Source: Sparassis latifolia (Eukaryota; Basidiomycota; Agaricomycetes; Polyporales; Sparassidaceae). From it: a stretch of 64,000 nucleotides of DNA. How positions within the stretch are numbered: position 1 is the first letter of the stretch; each line of letters begins with the position of its first letter. The notes under the pieces were generated by a model. The model did no database searches, had not been told where the DNA came from, and saw only the letters and a program-made list of their open reading frames with translations. Below, one piece after another: positions 1 through 11,299 of this stretch. The position numbers and the translations under genes are program-made. Location: positions 992,001-1,056,000 of the forward strand of contig CM031557.1 of assembly GCA_018466975.1 (NCBI GenBank), in the 5' to 3' direction.

Positions 1-815
1 CCAACACCAATCCCGCGCTGAGCTTCTGCAAAACACGCGCACCCGCTCGGGTGCATATTTTTCTCCACTATTTTACTTACACTTTGCTGACATCCAGCAG
101 TCCCAACACCGCACCTCGCCCGACCCAAATGCGCGTCCCCACTGCGCGCGCAATTCGGCGCGCGTTCGCGGCCCCTCTCCACAGCACCTCGACCGCCGAC
201 ACCCTCCACCACCTGCATTCTCGCCAATGCGACCACCACGCGGACCTGCCGTTGGAACGCCAATACCGCGCCTGGCCCACCGCAAAACACGCGTGGCCCG
301 CTCGCGCGCCGCCACCTCGACTCTCTCCTCACACTTCGCGACCGCGCGCGCTTAACCAACACGCGGACCTCCCGGCGCGCGAATCCCAATGCCGCACCTA
401 GCCCATCGCACAACACACGCACCCGCTCGGTGCGTATTTTTCTCTGCTATTTTGCTTACATTTTGCTGACATCCAGCAATGCCAACACGGTGCCTCGCCC
501 GACCAAAACGCGCGCCTGCACTGCGCGCGCAATTCCGCACGCGTTTGCGCCCCTCTCCACAGCACCTCGACCGCCAACACCCTCCACCACCTACTCTCGC
601 CAACCGGACCACCACACGGACCTCCCGTTCGAACGCCAATACCGCGCCTGGGCCACCACAAAACACGCGCCCCCGCCGCGCGCGCCGCAACCTCGACCCT
701 CTCCCTCACACTTCGCGACCGCGCCCAGGTCGACCACCGCCCGGACCTCCCGTTCGAACGCCAAGGCCACACCTCGCCCCTCGCAAAGCACGCACCTGCG
801 CTGCGTATGCAATTT
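1..815. repeat. GC-rich tandem repeat, period about 380 bases
   Basis: Two near-identical units are visible. The landmark ACCCGCTCGG(G)TGC.TATTTTTCTC occurs near 41 and again near 421, followed in both by a TTTTGCTGACATCCAGCA-like stretch, then CCTCTCCACAGCACCTCGACC and TCACACTTCGCGACCGCG. A partial unit precedes position 41, so the array extends beyond the window. Open frames here (for example 51-401 and 430-1065) are rich in Arg, Pro, Thr and Ala and simply follow the base composition; I do not take them as genes. The array stops about 120 bases before the ATG at 937. Confidence 0.75.
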
Positions 816-936
816 CCTCCACACTCTCACCCCCGTTTCGGCACCGTGCCCAGACAGCGAATGCCAACGGACATGCCCCAACAGTCGCACCGCGAACAAC
901 TCCCACCTCGCCCGATTTCCTCTCGCAACCGCCACC

Positions 937-2409
937 ATGGCCTCCGTCACTGATGCTCCTGCAACCACCACTGGCAGCAAACGCAAGATGAGGCATCTGT
1001 CACCGTCCGCACCAGTGCCTTCACCCACAAAAAGGCAGAAGCCCGAAGACAGCGACGACATGTAAGTCTTCATACCCACTCACCGCCATATACCAGCCAA
1101 CATGCAGTTCTTTGCAGATTCTCGCCGACAGCACACACCGACTCCACCGCATCCGATACTCCCGCAGACGATGCTCACGCCAGTCACCGACCCGACGAGA
1201 CTCCCGGTAAGCCCTACCGCAACAAAGGAAAGCGCGTCGAGAAAACCAGGACACCGTGAGTCGCTGTTTGCCACCAGACAGACACTTCCGCTAACTGCAC
1301 CATATATACAAGAACCAAAGTGCTCCAGTCGCTGTCGAAACTCAGGTACGCCCTTTGGCAATTATCCACTGTGACTCACACTGACACTTTCTTGCAGAGA
1401 AACACTCGCCGTGACACGTGCCATGAACAACGTGTTTGTCCTCGTGCAACCCGTGTATCTCAAGAGGGCATTCCCTTCGAACATCGCCGAGTACGTCCAT
1501 TTGCCCTTGCTTTTTCTGCCATACTACTGATCAACCCCAAAGACGTCTGGACCACGTCTCGATCACCACCGCACACAACATCATCAATCTCGCAACCGCA
1601 GACCCCACAGCACTCCACTTTGTCACCATCGGAGCCTCCGACTACCTTCAGCTCAAGACGAGCACCCATCTCACGCTCTTCTCTGTCGTCGGCTCCGTTA
1701 CCCACAGCGACCTGATCAGTCCGAGCGGTCGCAGCCGTCAACTCTGCATTGCACCATCAGCACTCACCTGGCCACGTGCGGCCGCCGTCCTGGGTGCCAT
1801 TCTCAACAGACGAACACTCGTCTTCCCGTCGTTCCATGCCGGCCTCTCCTTCTCGACAAGGTTGACCACCGGCACCTCAAACACTCCAACCAAGATCCGC
1901 GGCATGGCTCCCGCCACTCCGGTGAATGCACAACGCGGTACGTGACGTCTCGCACTACAAAATGTTCGCTAACGCACCCTGCAGGTCCACCCCCCGTGCT
2001 GCCGGCCGATCGAGATGGTAAGATCGCCCCCAACCTTCTCGCACATGCGCCCTAACTCACTCCTCCCGCAGTGCCGACTTTCGACGGGTGTAAGCCCTTC
2101 AAGTTCTCCATGCACTCCATATCAATGCTTCCCAAAATCCACGACGATCTCTCCACAGAGTCTGCCGTCCTCCTGCTCTTCACTCTTGGGAAGTACATCA
2201 AGAGCCACCCTGAACTCGACGACGAAAACGCCGACACCACTATCTCCCTCAACATCCAATCCATCGTCCTTCTCGCCAATCCGGGATCGATGCCCCGCGG
2301 CTTCCTCGAGGACGAGCCCATGCCCCTCCTCGGAGTCTTCCGACCGAATTCCGAGCCTGACCAACACCACTCGGATGACAGCGACGACGATGATGCCTCG
2401 CTTGTCTAG
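937..2409 (+). CDS. Conserved basidiomycete protein of unknown function, seven exons
   Basis: I do not recognise the family. The start lies in a perfect GCCACCATGG context. Exons that keep one frame are 937-1061, 1118-1255, 1313-1345, 1398-1490, 1543-1937, 1985-2017 and 2072-2409; all six introns are GT...AG and 48-57 bases long. The predicted protein is about 384 residues. The N-terminal ~90 residues are polar with KRK and KRQK clusters that could act as nuclear localisation signals. The middle part is an ordered alpha/beta-looking region, and the end is strongly acidic (DDSDDDDASLV). A basic start, folded middle and acidic tail would suit a nuclear or chromatin-associated protein, but that is inference. 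The shortest exon is 33 bases. Splice sites were assigned by eye. Confidence 0.75.
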
Positions 2410-2649
2410 TTTTTTCCATTACTGTAACTATCACAAATGCCTGTACTTCTACTATACGTATCAATCACACACCCTTGCTCATACAAAAACCGTGAGCACC
2501 CGGTCGGAGTCGGGGAATGGCGCGAGCGCCGCTACGATGAACCTAAGGTCGTTTCGCTACAGTATTCAACTCCGGCGAACGACCCGAGCTTGGTGTACAG
2601 CTCCCGCCGCTTCTCGCATCCCTCCCGTCCACCAAATCGCCGGAAGAAG

Positions 2650-3143
2650 CTATGCATCATGTTCACTGTTAAGCTCGAGACGGACACGATCGATTTGCGA
2701 TCGATTATGCGCATCTGAAACGCAGCAGCGAACTTCTCGCGCACTCCCGTTTCCACTGTGCGTATACGCGTGCGTACCCGTTGTTGGAGAGCGTTAACGA
2801 GCATGAGGCGAGAGCGGCGTTTTTCGAGGTACTTCGACGAGGAGTCGAGGTGGCGACGTTCAGAAAAGATCTGTGTCGCAGCGCTCCATGATGCAGGAAG
2901 TCGTCTCAGCAGCGTTCTTCGACGCTTCCATGGTGAAAGACGTGACGACGGTCAGCGTGGCACCCAGCGATCCAGGTTAACACCGCCGACAACTTGGACG
3001 CGGTAATCGCACACAGGATCCATGAACTTCCCGTATCACATATTTCGTCACTCATTTCCAAGCAATTATTATTCGCGTTTTATTCCTGGGCCACGGCCTC
3101 GGCAGTCAACCGCTCGCTCGTAGCACTCAGGACAACACGTTGA
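2650..3143 (+). pseudogene. Broken coding relic, family unknown
   Basis: Three short stretches in different frames read like one continuous protein. They are YAHLKRSSELLAHSRFH through the segment ending RKDLCRSAP (about 2700-2890), then MQEVVSAAFFDASMVKD (about 2891-2980), then TADNLDAVIAHRIHELP to a stop at 3143. No intron with usable splice sites joins them, and a stop or frame change separates each pair. This pattern is typical of a decayed gene copy. I cannot name the family. The frame shifts are not all in homopolymers, so simple sequencing error explains it less well than it does for other genes here. Confidence 0.4.
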
Positions 3144-3724
3144 CATTGAATATTGGATATTTGACAACCCACTACCATCCGGAGAGACTTCTCCACATTC
3201 TCACCTTTTTTTCTCTCATCAGTCAAATAAAGCGATTACGCCTTTTCCTCTGTTTGAACCTCAAGTGGCCAGCAGGCATCACATATACTGCAGCATACCG
3301 ATATCGCATTCTGCGATACTCGTAATGATTGTATTCTAGTAGTGTACAATCTATCCACAAGCTCCTCCACCTCCGGAATAATGTGTAAGCTATGCATCCT
3401 CCTGAATCCGAAGTGTCGAAGTGTGGGGTATACAGTATCATGACATGCAACATGGTATGTGAACGGGAGCAACAATGCTATCTTAACGAGAAGCCTCCAT
3501 CGGAGGGATAAACGAGCGACGACGGGAAATGCAGTCAATCCAGATTCCAGATAGTCATCCTCGGGGGTATGTAGTGGTGATGTACACGTAACGGCGCAAG
3601 GGAGAGGCAAGAAAGGAAAGTAATAGAATGCGATACCGTAAAAAGGACCGCTATAAGACTATAGATCGAAGCGAACTTACACGAGATGTACACGGCCGCG
3701 CCACGTTCCTCCCACGCCGACGCC
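3144..3724. other. Intergenic, no gene seen
   Basis: This AT-richer spacer holds only short frames without coding character. It lies between the relic and the tail of the minus-strand gene, so it may include that gene's 3' untranslated region. Confidence 0.5.
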
Positions 3725-6290
3725 CTACGACGTCCTGATCATGGGCGAGCTCGGCATGCGCATTAAACTCGGGCGGAGGTCTTTATTTGACGTCGTGCGA
3801 TACACCATGCCGGTGCCCGTGCGCGGTTTCGGCTTGATCGCCTGCGAAACGAGCTCGGGCTTCGCGGGCGATAAACGCGGAGATGCAGAAGGCTGAGCGA
3901 CCAGCCCTCTTTGTGCATAGGAGAGAGCCGACTGAGGGGGATCGCGGTGTCGAGGGTGTCCGAGGAGGCTGGAGTCCGCCCGAGTAGGTGCGCGGTCGCT
4001 CGGTGCTCTGCGCGCTGCCGAGGCTACCTGTGTGACTACGGGTGCTGGACGACAAGGATGAACGTGTGCCTCCGTCCTGCGATGACTGAGCCGAATTATG
4101 GACCTGCGGGAGCCGCAGAGGGCGAGGCACTGCCTTCTGGTTTGTGAAAGACGATGGGGGGTTCGGTGTCCTCGAACCCGATTGTGTACGTATGCGGATG
4201 TCTGAGAGCGACTTGCGCGGCGTCTGCGTTCCGTCCTCGGAGCCTACGGGTGTGACAGGCAGAGGCGAGCTGGCGTTGGATGACGATGACATGTCGATGT
4301 TCGACTCTTCCCGCTCGTTAATGTGATCTAGTGGGACAGGAACCTTGATCCGGCCTAACGACGGGGCGGACCGCAGCGAGGACATGGACGTGCGCGACTG
4401 CATACCGAACGCCGAGGATGCACTTGACGCGGAGCTACTTGTGCTTATTCGGCGATCGATGCCGTAAGGTTCTCTCCGCTGGAGCGACGTCGAGGGCGAA
4501 CGCGGCTTAACGGGCAGCGGTTCAGAGACCGGATCGTATGTCGAGCGAGGTTCTGATATGGGGGCACTGACGGAACGCGCGAGATGCGAGGAAGGGCGAG
4601 ATGGTATTGTAAAGGACTTTGGGAGCGACTTCCTCGAGTGCGCACTTGACAAGAGCTGACTGGTCAGCGGCGACGGTGCATCCTCATCCTCGCTGCGGGA
4701 AAAAGTTAGGGCGCGATGTACACGAAAGTCACCGCACGCACCTATCGCTCCAGCCGAGTCCTGTCGTAAGCCCGATGCCGCCGCGGAGGAGCCTACCGTC
4801 GCGATGTCGAATGCGCCGTTGTACAGTGTCGCGTTGGTCCTTGTACAGACCAGATTTTGTCATCACTGACGCGTCTGTGGAACATATTAAACCACGAGAA
4901 AATAAGGAGAGCAAGTGATGTATGTGCTTACCACTGGCTACGCTGAACCGACTGCCAGGCCGCCCACCGGGCACCGGAGACGACGCGCGGGACGATTGCG
5001 GCAGGAGTTTCGAGTTGGGCGACAAGAGACCATCTCTTAGCATCAGATTCCTGCGAGATAGCTGAGTGGATGAACCCGACGGTGTGCGACGAAAACTTAC
5101 GGTAGCGGTGTGTGGACGTCCAAGCTGGAATCCGTATCGCTCCCATCCCCGTCAAGCTCCCTGTCCAACCGTTCCTCCTCGTTCCTGTCCAACATATCCA
5201 ACGGTGTGCCCGTGGCATCCAGATGCACTCCGTAATCCGACACGAAGGAATCGTCATTCCGCGCATAGTCCGCTGCATCGCGTAGATACGCGAGCTCAGT
5301 GGGAGATGCAGGACGCGAGCGCTGGGCGAGGGATGTCCGGCTGGTTCTGGAGCTGCCAGAGCTCCTGTGGAACGCGGAGATGCCGTCGCTACCGCATCGC
5401 TTGAGGGCGGCGTGCGACCTGGAGCGTGAGCGGAGACTGGCGGATGCGGACTTGCGTCGCGGGCGAGGGGTGGCGGCGATGATGTCGCCGATATCGGGGC
5501 TGTCTGAACGCTTTGCACGTGAAGGGAACGCTGGGGCGGATCGTGGTGGGTCGAAAGACGGCAGAGGCGGAAGGTCTTTGTCGAGATGATGCTTCCGGAG
5601 GTCGGGACACGGCTGACGATACGTGGCGAGGGTAGCGGGAGCGGATACCGGCGGTTCGAGGTCGCGATCAGTGTTGAGCCTGGATTGTGAGAGGCGACGC
5701 GATGGGAGCACGCCAAACTCGAGAAGCTTTTCGTTATCGCTGAGGTCGGGATCTGGAATCGAGGCTGGGATGGAGATCTCGTCGAGGGACAAGCGAGTGA
5801 GCTCTGCGGGATCCTCCTCACATATGCGAGGTTGTATTACGGGGGAGATATCGGCAAACCTAGAAGGACTGGGTATACAGAGGGAGCCACTGGACGGGAA
5901 GGAGCGGAGGGAGCGGGAGGAGTCATGGGGAGTGATGCTGACGGAGGGAGAGAGAGAAGGAAGGCTGCAGTTGCTGCCGCTGGCGTTGCTTGCGATAGTA
6001 GCGGTCGAATCGCGACGGGAATAGGTTGAGGACGCGAGGGAGAGCTTAGAGGTGCGACGTGAACGAGCAGCGGATATGAAGCTAAGCGTTTCCTGCTCTG
6101 TGATGGGGGAAGGACCGGGAACAGGTGGGAGCGGGGAAGAAGGGGGTAGACTTGGTGGAGGGTTGACATTAGTGATGGGTGGAAATGGGTGGGCAGGAAT
6201 ATGGGACGGTGGGACAGGGAAGGACGAGAGCAAGAGGGGAACGGGGTTACGCCTCTCGCGCAGGCGTGCTTCTGTCGCAGTCTGAGCCAT
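3725..6290 (-). CDS. Ser/Pro-rich, low-complexity protein of unknown function
   Basis: Read on the minus strand from the ATG at 6290 (context CCAGCCATGG). Exons are 6290-5101, 5050-4932, a third beginning at an acceptor near 4889 (TTCCACAG) and ending before the GTGCGT donor near 4738, and a last exon from about 4694 onwards. The protein exceeds 700 residues. It is dominated by Ser, Pro, Arg and Thr, with repeated RS/SR and SP clusters, a proline-rich N terminus (PPSLPPSSPLPP) and a short acidic patch (DRELDGDGSDTDSS). It is probably largely disordered and phosphorylated, as in many fungal polarity, cytoskeleton or signalling scaffolds; I cannot name it. The raw frame ends at 3783. Skipping one C in the C5 run (plus-strand G at 3936-3940) opens a more protein-like tail rich in Pro and Ser that stops at 3725. 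Confidence 0.65.
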
Positions 6291-7648
6291 GGCTGGCCCT
6301 ATAGCTTCCAGGACAGGTGGGTGATGTCAGACGCGAGGGATGGGGAAGAGAGTAAGAACACACCTGGGAGAGGAAGAAAGTAGACGGATGCCGTGAAGAG
6401 AGGCTACAGCACGTCCAGCCTGGGAACGGTAGAGGACGCCCAACGTAACGGTGGCAATTAAGAGAGTGCTGGCGCTCGGCCAGTGTGGTTCTAGGGCAGC
6501 AAAAAGCGGGGCAGATGTCAGAGATAGGTCAGACTTGCACAAGAAGGTAGTTGAGACACTTTGGGTATAGTGAAAAGGACCTAGCGGTGGCCAGAACAGG
6601 AAGTGCAATTGTCCTGCCGCGTGGCTCCGAACTGAGGCTGCGTGTCGGCCCGCCCAGCGTCCCGCGAAGAAAGGAAAAAAAAGAGACTGTATGGTAGATG
6701 TAGACGTCGGCGAGAGAGAGAGAGTCCGCGCACTCGCCCTCGCTGCTCGCGTCGTCGTCAGGTTCGACACCATGCCCTTATACGGCAGGTGCCATCTGTT
6801 GCGCCACTGCCCGAGATCGATTTCCTTCTATTGCTCAGGCCCGCCAACACCTTCCCGTCCATCTGTCCCGGCCTCTGATCCCCGCCATCGTCGTGGCGTT
6901 TGGCTCGCGCGTTCAAGTACTGAGCTTCGTTGTCACTCGAAGGCACCAAACGATTATTTTCTCTTGCCCGCCGTTGCTCATGGCGACAGCATCAACTATT
7001 CAAGTCCGCAAGGGGAAATCACTGCGCCCTCCCGTAGCCCTCCCTCTTTTCGTACTAGCGTGCCATCCTGTTGGCAGAACTTAGACGCGTTCAGAACATC
7101 TGACGACGACTGAACGGCGCGTAAGTATATACCCTCCTTGCGATCCCCGCCCTTGCACCAACGATGTACGCGATTTATCGTGAGCCACAGCGAGGTACAG
7201 TGTCCGGAAACTAGAGATCACTTCCAATTCCGCATGCAAGATATCCGCCCATTCAACCACACGGAGCCGGTGCACAGAGACACAGGCTGTCACCAATAGC
7301 CTCACCTCGAAGGTCTGATACGCCCACCATGCAGGTGAGAAATCGAAGCACGGCCAGCAGCGAATGTGACGACCACAATAACGAGCAGTTGCAGGAACGC
7401 GTTGTTCACGCGTCCCGGGCGGACCGTTTATTCCTTGTAGGCCTGACCTCTCGCTCCTCCAACCTTCACCGCCGCGGCACACAGGTATCGTGAGCTCGAG
7501 TTTAACAAGGTTTAACAGCAGTTACAAGTTACCTTTAGCGCGTGTAAGATGACTCCGTCTATATATGTACCTGCGACGCGATTTCCTGAACGATTGATCC
7601 AGATCCCGATATCATGTCTCCCTGTATACACGACGGTGAGCACGAAAG
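6291..7648. other. Shared upstream region of two divergent genes
   Basis: This 1.36 kb lies between the divergent starts at 6290 (minus) and 7649 (plus) and has no convincing gene. It contains GA-rich (near 6660-6720) and C/T-rich stretches. A TATATAT-like motif at about 7559-7567 sits roughly 85 bases before the plus-strand ATG and could be its TATA element. Confidence 0.5.
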
Positions 7649-8586
7649 ATGGTGTCTGCAACGACTCCCGATGTCCTGATCGTATCAGATCCGCACGTCG
7701 ACTCCGAGCGCGCCCACAACGACACCTCGCCAGCGTGCCTTCCTATCGAGCTCCAACTCGATATCATCGAGCAGCGCATCCTCGACGGACCAGATGCTGC
7801 CCACCAGATCTCTCAAGTGTGCCAGCTCTTCCGCCATATCGCGTTGCCGTTTTTCGTTCGGACGCTTTCGCCTGTAGAGCAAGCGAGGCAGCTCGTCAGT
7901 CTTCCCGAGCACCTGCTGCCATATGTCCAAAACGTCTGGATGGAGGATGGCCGCAAGTCGGCCTACCCCCTCCTCAGCACATCCTGGATCTGGGAATCCG
8001 TCCCCAACCTTGCCATACGCACGTCGAGCCTGTACGCGAGGATGCGACTGGATCCCATGCGGCCCATTCTGTGTACGAAGCTCACGCTACTGCCGTCAGA
8101 CGAGAACCATTACAGGGGATTACAAATTGCGATATCTCACTGCTTCTTAACACAACCCTTCTACCTAACCAACCTCACCCATCTGCAGTGGTGTGCGACA
8201 AGGCACACGCCGGCGTTGCCGCGGCTTCTGCTTGCTGCCCCGTGCCTTACTCACGTCGCGCTGCCTTTCAGACCGTCGCTCCCTTATGCGACGCATATTG
8301 TCTTGAGGTCGGCGTTGGTGCTTGTCCCAAAGAAAAAATGATGGTCGTCATCGTGCTTGAACTGTCTTTGCTGATGGCAAGAGGTCTCGGAGGGCTGATC
8401 GCTGAAGTTGAGAACTGTAGGAAACTGGACGAGCGGCTGTATCTCGCGCCCGGTGCGGTGGAGTGCGACCACATGCGCAAGGAGTGGGAGCAGCTTATCG
8501 ACGGCGGGGAGGACGTTTGGCAGAGGGCCGCGAGGCTCCGGAAGGCGGTATTGGCTGGGGATGTGGAACAGCTTAGACGAGAGTAG
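7649..8586 (+). CDS. F-box-like protein, frame broken in an A run
   Basis: The ATG at 7649 opens a frame with an F-box-like start (LPIELQLDIIEQRIL, then a helical HQISQVCQLFRHIALP segment) at residues ~28-70. Leu-rich segments follow, as in basidiomycete F-box proteins that act as substrate adaptors of SCF ubiquitin ligases. The raw frame stops at 8341 right after PKKK. One extra A in the six-A run at 8333-8338 would join it smoothly to the next frame (MMVVIVLELSLLMARG...), which ends at 8586 with a basic, helical tail. The combined length would be about 312 residues, with no intron. The F-box call is by pattern only and the domain is weak. Confidence 0.55.
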
Positions 8587-10313
8587 TGCGTCCCTTTCTA
8601 GCGGATTATAGTGTGTTGGTCACTGATGGAATTTCAGCCCCTTTTCACAGGAGAACACAGCCTGATTCATTTTCTGGGGACTCTGTCTCTGTTTCGCCTT
8701 GTCCGAAAAATTTCTTTCTGCATGCAGATTGGTTATTTTCGTTTATCTCCCCTCTCCACCCAAATTTCTACGAGATGCTCGCACTGTACTGGCCAAACAC
8801 CCTCCTGCACTGTACTCCCCAAACATCCTCCTGTCCCCCGTGTATCCGTATGTTGCTCTCTGGACCCATGTACACTACAACTCGCAACTTGATGTGACAA
8901 TTTGCTCTCGACCACTTCCATGCGCCACTGAATTTACCGGAGGTGTCCGCATATCGAACCATAGTAAGTGTCCCATTCTACAAACGTTTGAGCGTCATGG
9001 TGTTGCTATTCGCCTCTGTCATTCCACTTATGAACACTAGTATTTGCTGGTCCCCGCCTCCACCTCCGTCTCGGCCACCCCCTCATGGCTCCACCGCTTT
9101 AACTGTTTGACCCTGCAATACAGTATCCCAGCCAGATGCAGCGACCGCCCGATGATCTACTTTGAAACGTCCGAACCGGTTCTTGGCTACTTTTGGTCTA
9201 TCCACCACTTCGATTGCGCGAACGGACTTTCTTCAGGCTCTCTGGCTGGTCAGTTCACTCTTGTGCGCTCCTCCGAATTAAAGTTTTCAAGTTCACGCAT
9301 TCCGTCATTTTTTCGGAGGGATGGCAGACCATTGATCTCGCCGGCCCAAGACACTTTCTCTCGTCATGCTCTACATGTGCTCCTGACCGAGCTAAATGCA
9401 CAGCGGAGGATGTATCTCGGTGCTGTCTAAACGCGGCGTCATCACGCAACTACCCTTCCCCCCTGACATGGTGAATTATTGGCCGTAGACGTCGCACTTC
9501 TCATCGCACAGAGGGTGGTCCTCTTGGTTTGCGTATCCGAGTGCACCTTTCATCGTAAAGTGTGCTCCAGGTCAGGCCTGGATGCATGCGCGATACCGCG
9601 AAGACATGGCCATCTCCGCACGTGTAGGCTTTGTATCAAGTATTCACGCCCGTGTACTGTTATACTAGTAATATATTAAGCTAAGTACACGGGGCCCACC
9701 TTGGATAATAAATACACAACCTGTCTGAATGTACAGGTGGCGCGGAGCCGAATGTCCGAGGGGCTGATAAGTACATTACCAGGCGAGGCGGATACCGGGT
9801 CCGAAAAGATTTGGCCGGTACTTAGCCTATAACCGCCGTGCATCTAATGGGTAACTACATTCAACTAACCATTCGATACATGAATTAAGATACCTGTTAT
9901 TTACCTGCCGTAGTTACTTCGTAGTGACCCACTAATTATTCTTTATGTAACTCATCAGCAAAACATAACATTTTCTTATCTGATAACTTAGCCAACTTTT
10001 GGGTCAAGACAATAAGGATATAAGGCCTCTAAGCAACCTTTAGAACATCCTGGGACATGGGGACCTAAATGGTGACCCAAACGATCGGACATTGCTGAGA
10101 TAGGCGCCCACGGAGATGTCGAATGGGCGCGACAGAGTTCGCACTGCAGAGGTGTCCCAGACCTGTTTTTGAGTGGGAATTTTTATATACATGTCCAGGG
10201 GTGCTACAGCATGCAAATGAGCATTTTGCGATTTTTTTGAGGCCACAGGAGGCCCGGAATTTGAGTGGATTGTTGCTCCCAGCCAAATTGCCTAAAGATA
10301 CTCATTTAGGCAA
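8587..10313. other. Intergenic, no supported gene
   Basis: The longest open frame here (9044-9430, 128 codons) has no recognisable motif and no splice partners. From about 9700 the sequence becomes AT-rich and looks like the flank of the transposon-dense zone. A small hairpin, TTGCCTAAA/TTTAGGCAA, lies just before 10314. Confidence 0.45.
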
Positions 10314-10546
10314 GTACATCAGGAAAAGTCAAATCTGCTTAGCCTCCTTATCTGCCTTAATAAGGAGAAATAAGACAATTCTCTCTTTTATTCTGTCTTA
10401 TTCTTCCTTATTTTCCTTATAAAGAGGAAAAAGAAGAAATAAGGAGGAATAAGGAAGAATAAGACAGAATAAGAAGAAGAATTGTCTTATTTCTCCTTAT
10501 TAAGGCAGATAAGGAGGCTAAGCAGATTTGACTTTTCCTGATGTAC
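10314..10546. mobile_element. Hairpin MITE / foldback element
   Basis: The left end GTACATCAGGAAAAGTCAAA and the right end are reverse complements. The match continues inward through the CTGCTTAGCCTCC and TTATCTGCCTTAATAAGG stretches for about 75 bases, and then less perfectly through AATAAGACAGAATAAG-type repeats to a central turn near 10425. The whole 233 bases can fold into one hairpin. It has no coding capacity. A much shorter relative with the same tip occurs at 36964-37021. This fits a non-autonomous DNA element mobilised in trans. Confidence 0.75.
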
Positions 10547-11299
10547 GTAGCGGTTCTCGGGTGAAATCGGCATGTTCCATGAAGAATATCACAACTTATT
10601 TTTCATGGGACATGCATTTTTTGGCTGATGGCCCAGCGGGCTGCATGTCCCAAGTTGAATTTCGATTCTGAGGCTTCATGGGACATGCAGCCTGATATGG
10701 AAGGTCTCCATGAACATATCACATCTATTTGCCTAGCGATGCGAGGGAGCACCTAATGAATGCAGGTGCAGCTCGTGCTGCTCGTCGGCTAGATGGCGTG
10801 CATGCTCTGGCCATCAATTCCATCACTCTGCCCCTGCTGCTCATCACGGGGCGCTCTCGATGACCCCCCACCCGCCAACAGTGGTCGCATGTCAGGGTGC
10901 GTGTCCTGAGACACATATTATGTAAGCAATAAGGCCCAATTGGGCTAGGCTTGCGTGTTTTATGGCTATAAAGCTATATTCTTTTGAGGTCTCAAAATTA
11001 TTTTTATTGAAAACTATTCATCATGTTTAAGAATTCTAAGAAGAAAAGTTTGAATAAGTTCAAAAAAAGTTATCTTTTGCTGATGGGGCTTTAGTGGTTA
11101 CTGGTTATTGCCTGGTGGCAGGGGACAACTATTGGGCAGGTAACTGGACTTGGGTACCTGGCAGGCAGTGTTGGCAAAAATTCTTTGATGTGTCAGTGAG
11201 GGTCAAATTTGACTGACTGACACCTTGACTTGACGCATCAGTCAGACGGGTCAATCAAAGTCAGAGATCACGTGTGCTAATCAAAAAACATACAATTTT

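Noticed and set aside
430..1065. 211-codon open frame leading into the first gene
   Set aside because: Most of it lies in the GC-rich repeat; the Kozak-context ATG at 937 is a far better start.
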